Shown one piece after another: positions 35,085 to 43,500 of a stretch of DNA of 64,000 bases (its first letter is position 1; every line of letters begins with the position of its first letter). The notes below the pieces were generated by a model that saw only the letters and a list, made by a program, of their open reading frames with translations, was not told the DNA's origin and did no database searches. The position numbers were made by a program, and so were the translations under genes. This DNA is from DASQZT01 sp035638575 (GTDB lineage: Bacteria > Acidobacteriota > Terriglobia > Bryobacterales > Bryobacteraceae), in NCBI GenBank assembly GCA_035638575.1, contig DASQZT010000211.1, forward strand, positions 59,670 through 123,669. Direction: 5' to 3'.

Positions 35085-35170
35085 CTAACGCGGAGCGTTA
35101 GGTTGGTGCCGCGCCGCCGACGGCGCGCGAACAACAGCGGACCATCGCGCGCTTGCGCGCGCTCTGTTGT
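35085..35170. repeat. Three consecutive hairpin-forming dyads
   Basis: Dyad 1: CTAACGC-gga-GCGTTAG (35085-35101). Dyad 2: CGCGCCG-ccga-CGGCGCG (35110-35127). Dyad 3: outer arms ACAACAG (35131-35137) and CTGTTGT (35164-35170) around an inner CGCGCGC-tt-GCGCGCG stem. The arms are perfect; only dyad 3 has a bulge. Confidence 0.65.
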
Positions 35171-35180
35171 CCGAGGATGT

Positions 35181-35258
35181 TCGAGCGCGTTCGAACCTTA
35201 GCCGCGAATTCGTCGAACACCGTCGAATTCGGTCGAACGTCCTCGAACAGTTTCGAAC
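35181..35258. repeat. Array of TCGAA motifs with 10 bp phase
   Basis: TCGAA starts at 35191, 35213, 35223, 35233, 35243 and 35253; TCGAG starts at 35181 and GCGAA fits the missing step near 35204. The last five are spaced exactly 10 bp, one helical turn, so all motifs face the same side. It lies about 115 bp before the vapB start. Confidence 0.65.
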
Positions 35259-35371
35259 ACGAAATGCCTCCCATGCTTGCGGCATCAGCCGTCGTCCGGC
35301 AGTGGAGCTACCCCTCGCCGAAATGCGATCATGGAGTTGACGCCATAAGGAAACGGGCGTACGTTACGGAT

Positions 35372-35614
35372 ATGACGATCCAACTCAAGCCCGATCAGGA
35401 GCGGATCATTAACGAGCAGCTTGCCACCGGTCGCTACCGCTCGGTGGACGAGGTTCTCGACTCGGCCCTTGCCACGCTTCCCCATGAGGCGCAACCCGAT
35501 CCCAACGCCCGGCGCGAAGCCGTTCGCCGCATGATGGAGTTTGGAGAGCGTCACAACCTCAGCTTGGGCGAGCCCATCACCCGCGAGTTCCTTCATGAAG
35601 GACATCGGATCTAG
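35372..35614 (+). CDS. vapB: Ribbon-helix-helix antitoxin of a VapBC pair
   Basis: The 80-residue protein starts MTIQLKPDQERIINEQLATG, then YRSVDEVLDSALATLP, a ParD/RHH-type N-terminal domain. The C-terminal ITREFLHEGHR tail would occupy the toxin active site. Its stop TAG shares one base with the GTG start of the toxin. It probably represses its own promoter. Confidence 0.85.
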   Translation: MTIQLKPDQERIINEQLATGRYRSVDEVLDSALATLPHEAQPDPNARREAVRRMMEFGERHNLSLGEPITREFLHEGHRI

Positions 35615-36039
35615 TGGCATCCTTCGTACTTGACGCTTCCGTCGCTTTTTCGTGGTGCTTTCCCGGTGATCCAACCGAAAACACACCCTACAGCCGCGCC
35701 GTGCTCAAGCGGCTCGAGCAGGCCGATGCGCTTGTGCCGGAAATCTGGCCGTTCGAAATTGCCAATAGCATCTTCGTCTCGTTCGCCCGGCGTAAGCGAA
35801 TTACGGAAGCGCAAATCAGCGAGTATTTGCAGAGTCTCCGGTTGCTGCCGATCCGCGTCGAGCATCAGGATCTCTGGACCAGCCTGTCGCTGGAAACCTT
35901 GGCGCGAAAGCATCAGTTGACAGCGTACGACGCTTCTTATCTCGACCTCGCCCGGCGACTCGATCTCCCCTTGGCTACCGCCGATGAACCGCTGAAAAAA
36001 GCGGCCCTGGCTTCGGGCGTCAAGCTCGTGAACCCGTGA
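35614..36039 (+). CDS. vapC: VapC toxin, PIN-domain ribonuclease
   Basis: The 141-residue PIN domain has the four acidic sites: FVLDASVAFSW (Asp 7), WPFEIANSI (Glu), LTAYDASYLDLA (Asp) and LATADEPLKKAA (Asp). The GTG start overlaps the antitoxin stop. The family cuts tRNA or rRNA and halts translation unless bound by VapB. Both genes look intact. Confidence 0.92.
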   Translation: MASFVLDASVAFSWCFPGDPTENTPYSRAVLKRLEQADALVPEIWPFEIANSIFVSFARRKRITEAQISEYLQSLRLLPIRVEHQDLWTSLSLETLARKHQLTAYDASYLDLARRLDLPLATADEPLKKAALASGVKLVNP

Positions 36040-36178
36040 ACATTCGGCCATCAGCGCCAGCCACGGAACTGAAAATCCTTGACGGAGCGCCAATGTTACG
36101 CTTCCTAGGCAGTTTCCCGAACCGAGGTTTTGAAACGTCAGGACTGAAACGTCGGCCTAAGAAAGTGCTTTGATACGC

Positions 36179-36192
36179 TAATCAGCGGATTA
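36179..36192. promoter_or_regulatory. Candidate operator of the XRE regulator
   Basis: Perfect dyad TAATC-agcg-GATTA overlaps a good -10 (TATACT, 36191-36196). Its place fits autorepression. The -10 is only 11 bp before the ATG, so the transcript would be nearly leaderless. Two direct TGAAACGTC copies lie at 36131 and 36145. Confidence 0.4.
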
Positions 36193-36207
36193 TACTGAGG
36201 GTAAGCC

Positions 36208-36405
36208 ATGAAAACTTTCGGTACGATCATTGCAGAAGCGCGGAGAGCAGTCGGCATGAGCCAGAAGGAGTTGGCTGGCAAGATCAAAAAGGAGGACGGT
36301 CTGCCGATCTCAGCCCAGTACCTGAACGACATCGAGCACGACCGGCGTAACCCGCCTTCTGAATTCCTGATAGCTCAAATCGCAGAGGATCACGCGGTTG
36401 TTTGA
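36208..36405 (+). CDS. XRE-type helix-turn-helix regulator, shortened C-terminus
   Basis: The 65-residue protein reads GTIIAEARRAVGMSQKELAG and SAQYLNDIEHDRRNPPSEFL, a complete HTH. Related proteins run 15-50 residues longer after AQIAE; here DHAVV and a stop follow. The gene ends 35 bp before the tRNA terminator and next to a TGGCACG-tatc-TGGCACG direct repeat. It may be the stump of an older element inserted at the same tRNA. Confidence 0.72.
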   Translation: MKTFGTIIAEARRAVGMSQKELAGKIKKEDGLPISAQYLNDIEHDRRNPPSEFLIAQIAEDHAVV

Positions 36406-36439
36406 GGCGGTCTATCCTGGCACGTATCTGGCACGCGAA

Positions 36440-36475
36440 GAAAAAGGCCCTGTAGTTAATTGATTCTACAGGGCC
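36440..36475 (-). terminator. Intrinsic terminator downstream of the split tRNA-Leu
   Basis: Perfect 10 bp stem GGCCCTGTAG/CTACAGGGCC with a 10 nt loop; on the minus strand it is followed by TTTTTCTTC. It lies 9 bp after the tRNA 3' end. Confidence 0.85.
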
Positions 36476-36483
36476 AAATCTGT

Positions 36484-36536
36484 TGCGGAGAGGGGGACTT
36501 GAACCCCCACGAGATTGCTCCCGCTAGCACCTCAAG
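36484..36536 (-). pseudogene. 3' half of split tRNA-Leu(GAG)
   Basis: The minus strand reads TTGAGGT (anticodon loop), GCTAG (3' anticodon stem), variable arm CGGGAGCAATCTCG, T arm GGGGG-TTCAAGT-CCCCC, and acceptor TCTCCGC plus A73. No CCA is encoded. Joined to 39079-39117 at the shared ACCTCAAG core it gives an 84 nt tRNA with a perfect CTAGC/GCTAG anticodon stem and GCGGAGG/TCTCCGC acceptor. Confidence 0.85.
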
Positions 36537-36577
36537 GCAAAGAACCTGCCAACTCGTTTGTTTTCAAGAGAAAAAAG

Positions 36578-36693
36578 CTAGTGCGTCTGCGAATTCAGCG
36601 CCGCTTACAGCCCGATTTTTCAATAACTTACGGCCGAGTCAACGCCTCGGACGGGCCCCCAGCACGGAGAATTCGGCGAGGCAGACGCACTAG
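36578..36693. repeat. Inverted copies of the tRNA-Leu 5' half
   Basis: CTAGTGCGTCTGC (36578-36590) and its perfect reverse complement (36681-36693) are both parts of the D-arm/anticodon region of the split tRNA (third copy at 39087-39099; 10 bp also at 38978-38987). Adjacent GAATTC-type bases extend the likeness. They look like old attachment sites. Confidence 0.55.
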
Positions 36694-36710
36694 TTTCTTC
36701 CCCAGTTTCT

Positions 36711-36731
36711 AGCTACATGTCGGCTACATTT
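36711..36731. promoter_or_regulatory. Putative recombinase arm sites, left end
   Basis: AGCTACATGT and GGCTACATTT stand 11 bp apart. A matching pair (AGCTACACGT, AGCTACATGA) lies at 39009-39030 inside the right end. Confidence 0.45.
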
Positions 36732-36824
36732 GCGGCTCCTCCGACTCCGATTTGATACAACGTATCATACTCGTTCTGCCTGGGAATCTCGACCTTCCAA
36801 ATAGCCTTCTCACGTCGGAGTTGG

Positions 36825-37451
36825 TTGCATTCCGTGGAAATTCGACGGAATGGCTTTGACGTGACGTTTTGGATGCAATACGCTGCCGTGTCAGCGACCG
36901 AAAACCACAAAAGTTTGGATCGCTGGAAAGGAGCAGTGCATACGTCCGGTCACTTCGTTCGGTTAAATGAGCGAGCGTGGAGCGTCCTAAAGCGGGTCGC
37001 CGTTCCGCTGGATGATAGCGTGTCGGACGCTGTGATCCGGCTGGCGTTCCTGGCTGGTGTCAGCATCGAGCCGCCAGGCATCGAAAAGCCGTTGGCCTAT
37101 GAACGACAAGGCCGAGTCACACCACACCGCGATTTCAGAGAGCCCATTCTCGCTGAACTTCGTGCGGCAGAGGGGACCTTGGATGTACCGACGCTCAAGT
37201 GTGTGTTGAGGCGTGATCTTGCGGAACGTCTGACTCCTGCCGATCGTCGCGTGCTTCGGGATGGAGATGAAAGGTGGTGGCACGCTGCCCAGACGGAGAG
37301 GCTGCACATGATTCGCGACGGCCTGCTAAAGCGCGACGGGCGACGCGGCTGGTGGCAACTGACAGATAGTTCCAATCGCGTTAGTGGGGAGGTGGCAACG
37401 AATGGACCCCCGAGCGGTTGTTCGGCCGACGATGCGCGCTATCCAAAATAA
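36825..37451 (+). CDS. Winged-helix protein, Mrr N-terminal-like
   Basis: The 208-residue frame starts at TTG with GGAG four bases upstream. Residues about 105-185 read REPILAELRAAEGTLDVPTL, then DERWWHAAQTERLHMIRDGL and RGWWQLTDSS, the winged-helix domain found at the N-terminus of Mrr restriction proteins. No nuclease domain follows. The first 100 residues are not recognised. It lies inside the tRNA-Leu element. It may be a DNA-binding regulator or the remaining half of a restriction protein. Confidence 0.62.
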   Translation: MHSVEIRRNGFDVTFWMQYAAVSATENHKSLDRWKGAVHTSGHFVRLNERAWSVLKRVAVPLDDSVSDAVIRLAFLAGVSIEPPGIEKPLAYERQGRVTPHRDFREPILAELRAAEGTLDVPTLKCVLRRDLAERLTPADRRVLRDGDERWWHAAQTERLHMIRDGLLKRDGRRGWWQLTDSSNRVSGEVATNGPPSGCSADDARYPK

Positions 37452-37702
37452 CGCTTGTACAGGGTCAAACTTATCGAGGCATGTTTTGTTTCTGGCGTCG
37501 ATCCAATCGGTCCAGCTTGCCCCGCATCGAGCAGCTGTTGCGGAGAAAGCGGGCAGCCCAAGAGCTCCATGAAACTCTTGAGGTCCGATACGTCGTGGAT
37601 TGGGTGCGCCTTGACTGGGCCGCCACCGCGTCCGTCCTGCGGAAAAAACAAAACGTAGAACGCGTTGTTCAGAGCCGCGATCTTGAGGTGCCCCTCTATC
37701 AT
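37439..37702 (-). CDS. Small protein of unknown function
   Basis: The 87-residue frame reads IAALNNAFYVLFFPQDGRGG, then KAHPIHDVSDLKSFMELLGC, a well-balanced globular composition unlike random frames. No family recognised. It overlaps the end of the winged-helix gene by 13 bp and may be in an operon with the frame at 37706-37918. Confidence 0.55.
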   Translation of the reverse strand: MIEGHLKIAALNNAFYVLFFPQDGRGGGPVKAHPIHDVSDLKSFMELLGCPLSPQQLLDAGQAGPIGSTPETKHASISLTLYKRYFG

Positions 37703-37705
37703 GAT

Positions 37706-37918
37706 CTAAGAATAGACCGCTTCGGCGAGCGCGTCAACCGCATTCGACAGCGTTCTTCCATCCCCACCCACACCACGAATTTGGAGGGTTCGCGCTTTCA
37801 AAGCATCAACGCAACCTCCAGCCCAGCGGTTCGTTTCTCGAAATCCGCTACAGTCCGCGCAGAACGTAGCCGCTGAACCCGGCAATCGTCGGCCCGTCAC
37901 GAGATTATCATAAGGCAT
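37706..37918 (-). CDS. Possible small protein, unknown
   Basis: The 70-residue frame (MPYDNLVTGRRLPGSAATF...) ends 3 bp before the next start on the same strand and is divergent from the membrane-protein gene 15 bp away. It has no clear ribosome site and no known motif. Kept because of the tight spacing. Confidence 0.3.
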   Translation of the reverse strand: MPYDNLVTGRRLPGSAATFCADCSGFRETNRWAGGCVDALKARTLQIRGVGGDGRTLSNAVDALAEAVYS

Positions 37919-37933
37919 AGAAAAGGAGCATTG

Positions 37934-38569
37934 ATGGCGTCATCTGATTATCAAGATGCAAATGCGAGGATCGAAAAGCTAGAACGAAGGCTCCAATGGC
38001 GGACCAGGAGCGCGATAGGCATTGGTGTCATCGCTGTGGCCACATCTCTACTGATCGGGCAGACGCCTTCCAGCCGGACGGTAGAGGCCGAGCGGTTCAT
38101 CTTGCGGGGGCCGGAGGGCCAGGAACTCGCCACTCTGGAGAAAGCGGAAAAAGGTGCGACCCTGATTCTCTTCGACAATCAGCACCGTGGCCGCGTCGCC
38201 CTACTCTCTTCAGATGGCGATTCCGGTGTGGTTTTACTTGGGGCCGATCAGAAAAGCAGTGCGTCCATCCAGGTGGACGAGCACGACAAAGCGATGATTA
38301 CCCTCAACGATCAACAGGGGCGGCCTCGTGCAGATATCGCGCTAACGGATGATGGTCCCGCGATGCGAATGTGGGATTCTCATTCCGTCATCCGCGCTGC
38401 CGTCGCAATTCATAGCGACGTTCCCATGGTGACGGTAAGTAGTGGGCCAGATCCCAAGAAGGGAAGTGTACTCATGGCCGCTGGCCCAACCCCAAAAGCG
38501 CCGAAGGAAACGAGCGGGTTCCTGATGATAACGGGCGCTAACGGCAAGCCAAGAAATGTGGAGCGATAG
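37934..38569 (+). CDS. Membrane-anchored beta-repeat protein of unknown function
   Basis: The 211-residue protein starts at ATG 37934 behind AGGAG. A coiled-coil-like start (DANARIEKLERRLQWR) leads to one transmembrane helix (AIGIGVIAVATSLLIG), then short beta repeats of the type RGPEGQELATL, DNQHRGRVALLSSDG, NDQQGRPRADIALTDDG. The repeats probably form a periplasmic beta solenoid. No enzyme motif. It is the largest intact cargo gene of the tRNA-Leu element. Confidence 0.72.
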   Translation: MASSDYQDANARIEKLERRLQWRTRSAIGIGVIAVATSLLIGQTPSSRTVEAERFILRGPEGQELATLEKAEKGATLILFDNQHRGRVALLSSDGDSGVVLLGADQKSSASIQVDEHDKAMITLNDQQGRPRADIALTDDGPAMRMWDSHSVIRAAVAIHSDVPMVTVSSGPDPKKGSVLMAAGPTPKAPKETSGFLMITGANGKPRNVER

Positions 38570-38620
38570 CTGGGGAATTCAGGTCTATTCGATGACCAAC
38601 GCTGCTTTCCCCGAATGATT

Positions 38621-38707
38621 TGGTGCGGGCGAGAGGACTTGAACCTCCACGGGGTTGCCCCCGCAGCCACCTCAAGGCTGTGCGTCTGCCAATTTCGCCA
38701 CGCCCGC
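38621..38707 (-). tRNA. tRNA-Leu(GAG), complete, carried by the element
   Basis: 87 nt including encoded CCA. Acceptor GCGGGCG/CGCCCGC; D arm GGCGAAATTGGCAGACGC; anticodon arm CAGCC-TTGAGGT-GGCTG with anticodon GAG; long variable arm GCGGGGGCAACCCCG; T arm GAGG-TTCAAGT-CCTC. All stems pair. It differs from the split host tRNA by compensated changes in acceptor, anticodon and variable stems, so it is a distinct lineage and not a recent copy. Confidence 0.95.
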
Positions 38708-38848
38708 ATACTGCTATTTTCGCGATGGTCTTCGATCAGACCGTGAAGAATTTCAACCACGGCTTCATCGGCGGATCGAGGAGTGCGGGGCGCGCCTCGG
38801 CCGGCCGTCTCTGCCAAATCGCCACTTCCGCATGGAACCCATTGTACC

Positions 38849-38962
38849 CTATCGTTCCTCGTCTTCCAGCAACGCGGCCAGGGCCGCGATCATGGCCTCG
38901 TCATCCGGCCGGTATTCCCGCTCGACGGGCGGCTCGTCGCACATAACGTACGGCCGGAACAT
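38849..38962 (-). CDS. Possible small ORF, 37 residues
   Basis: Reads MFRPYVMCDEPPVEREYRPD and DEAMIAALAALLEDEER plus TAG. Acidic helical C-terminus. It lies between the element tRNA and the right attachment site. No ribosome site; listed for its protein-like composition only. The rest of 38708-39128 holds arm-like sites and tRNA repeats. Confidence 0.3.
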   Translation of the reverse strand: MFRPYVMCDEPPVEREYRPDDEAMIAALAALLEDEER

Positions 38963-39008
38963 AAGCGCGAACGACAGCTAGTGCGTCCGGCGCACACAGG
39001 CTGTTTTT

Positions 39009-39030
39009 AGCTACACGTTTAGCTACATGA
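39009..39030. promoter_or_regulatory. Putative recombinase arm sites, right end
   Basis: AGCTACACGT and AGCTACATGA stand 12 bp apart, 50 bp inside the right core site, mirroring the left-end pair. Confidence 0.45.
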
Positions 39031-39078
39031 TTTTTTCGGGGGTTTAGAATCAATAACATAGGTCGGTGGCGCGTTGGG

Positions 39079-39117
39079 ACCTCAAGCTAGTGCGTCTGCC
39101 AATTCCGCCACCTCCGC
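39079..39117 (-). pseudogene. 5' half of split tRNA-Leu(GAG)
   Basis: Minus strand: acceptor GCGGAGG, D arm GGCGGAATTGGCAGACGC, 5' anticodon stem CTAGC, loop TTGAGGT, then foreign sequence. It starts 11 bp after the secG stop on the same strand, so it would be transcribed with secG, as leuU is in E. coli. Confidence 0.85.
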
Positions 39118-39128
39118 GTTTTGGGGTG

Positions 39129-39551
39129 CTACTTCTTCACTGGCGACGCCGGCGCCGGAGAGCCCTGCTGCGGCGGCAATTGCAACGGGACCGGCTTGCC
39201 GCCTTCCGGTGTCACGCTCATCGGTGCGCCCGGAACCGGTACCGGAGTGGGAGCCGGCTGGCTCTTCGTCGGGACGCCCTTCCGCGTCGTGTCCTGCAAT
39301 ACCGTCGAGCCTCCACCGCCGCTTCGCGTGGCCAGTATCGATAGCGACAGCGACGTGATCATGAACAGCACCGCCGAAACAGTCGTGGCCTTCGAAAGCA
39401 GTGTCGCCGAGCCCCGCGGGCCAAACGCCGTCTGGGAACCCATGCCGCCAAACGCGCCCGCCAGGTCCGCTGCCTTGCCGCTTTGCAGTAACACGACAAT
39501 AATCAGGAAGATACAAACTATAGTGTGAACCACCAACGCCAGGATATACAT
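39129..39551 (-). CDS. secG: Preprotein translocase subunit SecG
   Basis: The 140-residue protein has two transmembrane helices (ILALVVHTIVCIFLIIVVLLQ and ATTVSAVLFMITSLSLSILA) with the conserved LLQSGKAADLAGAFGG loop between. The C-terminal 55 residues are a Pro/Gln-rich tail. SecG assists the SecYE channel in protein export. It lies 37 bp after mqnA on the same strand and just before the split tRNA-Leu. Confidence 0.95.
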   Translation of the reverse strand: MYILALVVHTIVCIFLIIVVLLQSGKAADLAGAFGGMGSQTAFGPRGSATLLSKATTVSAVLFMITSLSLSILATRSGGGGSTVLQDTTRKGVPTKSQPAPTPVPVPGAPMSVTPEGGKPVPLQLPPQQGSPAPASPVKK

Positions 39552-39588
39552 CGCTGCCTTTCAGTATAGGGGACAGGCGCCGCGCGGG

Positions 39589-40425
39589 TCAAACCGGGCG
39601 GACCGGCCGCACCCGGCGGGCCCCGCCGGCCGGTCCGCCGGCAGCCGCCGCCGGCATACCCGCCGCCTTCTTGAGGAACAGTTCCATTCCCTCGTAGTCG
39701 CGCGCTTCCAGCTCGTGAACGATGTGGCGCGTCAGATAGTCCCTGACCAGCGCCTGCGGAAACTCTCGCCGCGCCGACTCGGAAACGATGATCTCCTCCA
39801 GATGCCCGCGCCCGTAGCGGCACGATTCCTGAAATGCCTCCACCACTTCCGCCGTCGCCACGCCCTTCCTCCCCGCCCAGACCGCGAACACCATCGGCAG
39901 TCCGGTCAGGTCTACCCACTCCGCTCCCAGGTCGTATACGTGGTAGGGAAGCCGCGTCGCCTCGATCCGTAAAGCCGGATCGCCGATGATCAGCGCCGCG
40001 TCGGCCGCCCGCAGCATCGATTCCAGATCGGGCGCCATTGGAATCAACTCGGGCTCGGCGCCGTAGCGTTCCTCCAGGATCACCCGCGCCAACTGGACCG
40101 ACGTGCGCGAGCTCGTATCGGCCGCCAGTGTGGCGATCTTCCCGGCGGCGCACGACGACACCAGCAGGATGCTCCGCACCGGCCCCCGGCAGGCAATGCC
40201 CGCCCCCGGAAGAATCTCCAGATCCTGCCGCGTCAACTCGAAGGAGGGGACGATCCCGATGTCCGCCGCCCCGGAGGCCATCCGGTCCGCACAGGCCGAC
40301 GGCACCTGAAATTCGAGGTCGAAAAGTCCCCGCTGCGGGCCGTGCAGCATGCCCCAGACCAGCGGAGTGGTATTCAGATAGCTGACCGCGCACACGCGCG
40401 GCCGCCGGGCAATGGTATCGCTCAA
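39589..40425 (-). CDS. mqnA: Chorismate dehydratase of the futalosine menaquinone pathway
   Basis: The 278-residue protein has the MqnA start VCAVSYLNTTPLVWG and GAADIGIVPSFEL, RSILLVSS, TSVQLARVILEE, LIIGDPALRI and LTGLPMVFAVWAG. The enzyme turns chorismate into 3-enolpyruvylbenzoate. TTG 40425 is chosen: the length then equals the family length, while the longer upstream frame is unlike it. The C-terminus is Ala/Pro/Gly-rich. Confidence 0.9.
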   Translation of the reverse strand: MSDTIARRPRVCAVSYLNTTPLVWGMLHGPQRGLFDLEFQVPSACADRMASGAADIGIVPSFELTRQDLEILPGAGIACRGPVRSILLVSSCAAGKIATLAADTSSRTSVQLARVILEERYGAEPELIPMAPDLESMLRAADAALIIGDPALRIEATRLPYHVYDLGAEWVDLTGLPMVFAVWAGRKGVATAEVVEAFQESCRYGRGHLEEIIVSESARREFPQALVRDYLTRHIVHELEARDYEGMELFLKKAAGMPAAAAGGPAGGARRVRPVRPV

Positions 40426-40533
40426 TCCACCAGCATAGCAGTACGCTTCCTGGTACCGCGCACCTTTGCGCTCTTTTTGGGGTTTGGTATTCTTTGTATA
40501 AGCGCTTCCGCGTTCGCGCCATCCGGAAACTCG

Positions 40534-43500
40534 ATGAACCAAAACTCCCTTTCCGCTGTCAGCCTGACGTTGCTGGCCGCTATTGCAGGTTTCGCGCAGA
40601 GTTCTGTTCCGCTCAATACCACGCCTTCGCGCGTCGTGGGCCATCCCCTCGCGGAGCAGAACTCCATCACTTCCGTGAGTCCCAATCTGGTCGAAGGACG
40701 TGAGTTGTTCGCTCCCCAAGGAATCGCTCTCGACACCTCCGTCACCCCTCCCATCCTCTACATCGCCGACACCTTCAACAATCGCGTGCTGGCGTGGCAA
40801 AACGCCGCTGCATTCGGTAACGGCCAGATAGCCGACCTGGTGATCGGGCAAGGGACATCAGGAACCGGTCAGGACTTCTACCACACTCTGTTATTGGGCC
40901 CCGCCACCGCATTCACGTCGGGCTTGGCCCTTCCCACCGGCCTCGCCGTGAGCAACGGCGACCTGTACATTGCCGACAGCGGTAACAACCGGATTCTGCG
41001 GTTCCGCAAGCCCTTCGCCAACGCCGGGAACCTGTTTCCCGACCTCTACATCGGCCAGCCGAGCTTGAACGCCAGAGCCGTCAATTACACCGGCCAGGTC
41101 GATGCGAAAGGGCTGAACCTGCAAGGTTTTCAGGTCGCCCTGGCATTCGACGGCAGCGGAAACCTGTGGCTGTCCGACGCGGGCAACGCCCGTGTCTTGC
41201 GATTCGCCGCCGCCGATCTTGCCGCCGGCGGCGGGCCGCTCACCGCCAACCTCGTGATCGGCCAATTGACATTCACCAGCATTCAAGCGCCTGTGACTCC
41301 CCAGACCAGGAACGTGCTGAACGCCTTCGCCATTCCCGGTGCGTTGGCCTTCGATCCGTCCGGCAGGCTGTATGTCTCCGACACCGATGGTTCCCAGAAT
41401 CTGGACCGCGTTCTGGTCTTCGGACCGGGTTTCAGCAACGGGATGTCCGCTTCGCGCGCCATGGGCGTGCTTCTCCCGCTTCCCAACAACCAGACCTATC
41501 CGCAGGAACAGATCCTCAAGACCGTGATGTGGTCGCCCGGCGGCATATTCTTTATCCCTGGCGCTTCACAGATGGGGGTTGTGGACACCAACTACAACCG
41601 CATCATGCTTTTCGATTCTTATGAGAACTGGCCGGACCCCAACACCACTTTCTCCCCCCTTGCCACCGGAGTCGTGGGGCAGTTGACCTTCAGCGCCATC
41701 GGCGCCAACGGCGGAATCTTCGGCTATACTCCGCCCCCCACCGCACAAGTGCTGAATGCTCCCACCTCCGCCGTGTTCGTGGGGAACGAGTTGTACATTG
41801 TCGATACCGGCAACCACCGCGTGATTGTGATGCCGTTTCAGAACGGCAGCTTCGGGAGCGCCACCCGGGTGCTGGGCCAGGATCTCTTCGACATGATGCA
41901 GCCGAACCTCATCGAAGGGCGCGAATTCAGCTTCCGGCCGAATCCCTACGGCGGTGGGGCCGATGCGGGACTGGCGATCGATGCCACCGGCGACACGCCG
42001 CACCTCTACGTGGCCGACACCTACAACAACCGGGTGCTCGGTTTCAACGATTTTCGCAAGGTAGGGCCCGGCTCCAAGGCGGATCTGGTGATCGGACAGG
42101 GCGACTTGAAACATGGCCTCTGCAATCAAATCGGCGACCCGTTTCATCCCAACGCCACCACCCTGTGCCTTCCCACTTCCCTGGTGGTGGATTCCAACGG
42201 CAACCTCTATGTGGCGGACACGGGCAACAGCCGGGTGCTCCGCTTCCCCGCGCCCTACTCCCACCAGGGGCTGGAACAGGCCGATCTCGTCCTCGGCCAG
42301 CACAACATGACCACCATCATCACCGACCCGAGCGCGTTCACCATGGCATCCCCGACCGGCTTGGCGTTCGCCGGAAACAACGGTCTGCTCGTTGCCGACT
42401 CGTCTCACAACCGCGTGCTCTTCTTCCCCTTCACCAACGGCGGGTTCGACCCAACCGCCGACAGCGGAAAAGCCGCCACCAAGGTCTTCGGGCAGCCCGA
42501 TTTCACCACCATCACGCCGGGGACGGGCCTCAACAAGATGAATGGGCCGTATGGCATCTCCGCCGACACCAGTGCCAGGCCCTACGTGGTGGACAACGGC
42601 AACAACCGGGTGTTGATTTTCGACCAGATCAATAGCGACCAGAACGGCGCGACCGCGGTCCTGACAATCCCGAATCTGAGCAGCCCGCGCGGAATCTACG
42701 TCACTTCGGACACCGGCGAGAGCTGGATTACCGATACCAACAATCTCCAGGTCAAGAAATACGCCAAGTTCGATACCCTGATCACCAACCAGGTGCCGGA
42801 GGCCGCGGTGCAGTCCGCGGGCGCGACCCTCGCGGTGGTGCAGGACCCGTTCGGCGCTTTGGTTGTCGCCGACACGACCAACCGCGTCGGCTTCTACTAT
42901 CCCGGCCTGCAAGGCATCAACGGGGCCAGCTTCCTGGGGAGCCGCCCGCTGGCGCCCGGAACCTTCGCTTCCATCTGTTCGCCCGGCAGCAACTGCGATC
43001 CCAAGGTGCGGGCCAGTTATCTGGGGGCCAATACCGCCAATGCCGCGGACTTGCCGAATCCCCTGCCCCTGCCTACCGCCTTGGGCGATGTGCTGGTACT
43101 GTTCAACGGCGTCCCTGTGCCCCTGTACTACGTCTCGCCCAGCCAGATCAACTTCTACGTCCCCATGGGCGCTCCCACCAGCGGCACCGCCGACGTGGTG
43201 GTGGAGCAGGCCTCCACCGGGCGCATCTACGCCAACGGTCCCGTGGCCATGAATACGTCCTCGCCCGCGATCCTCTTGCAGACGTTTACGGGCACCGACC
43301 GGGCGGCCAGCGTGACCAACCAGGACTTCTCCGTGAACACGCCCACCAACCCGGCTTCGCGTTGTTCCGTGATTACGATCTACGCCACGGGCCAGGGCTT
43401 CGTTCCGAACGCTCCCCCGGATGGCAGCCCGGCCACCTCGTCGCCCCTGCTGACCACTCCGAGCGTGCCCCGGGTCAATTTCGGCGGCCTGTTCACGGAT

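Larger units (their letters stand above)
34688..35371. other. 684 bp without genes; structured DNA in its second half
   Basis: No frame in 34688-35371 has protein character. From 35085 it holds a series of dyads and a helically phased motif array, listed separately. The first 390 bp show nothing I can name. Confidence 0.5.
36529..39086. mobile_element. 2.55 kb element integrated in the tRNA-Leu(GAG) anticodon loop
   Basis: The ends are the 8 bp direct repeat ACCTCAAG (36529-36536 and 39079-39086), each continuing into one half of the same tRNA gene. Inside both ends are paired AGCTACAYG-type motifs that resemble tyrosine-recombinase arm sites. Cargo: a winged-helix protein, small proteins, a membrane protein and a full tRNA-Leu(GAG). 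No integrase gene is present, so it is a non-autonomous or decayed element. Confidence 0.75.

Noticed and set aside
35181..35258. CRISPR array
   Set aside because: The repeat unit is 5 bp with a 10 bp period, with no spacers of CRISPR size and no cas genes.
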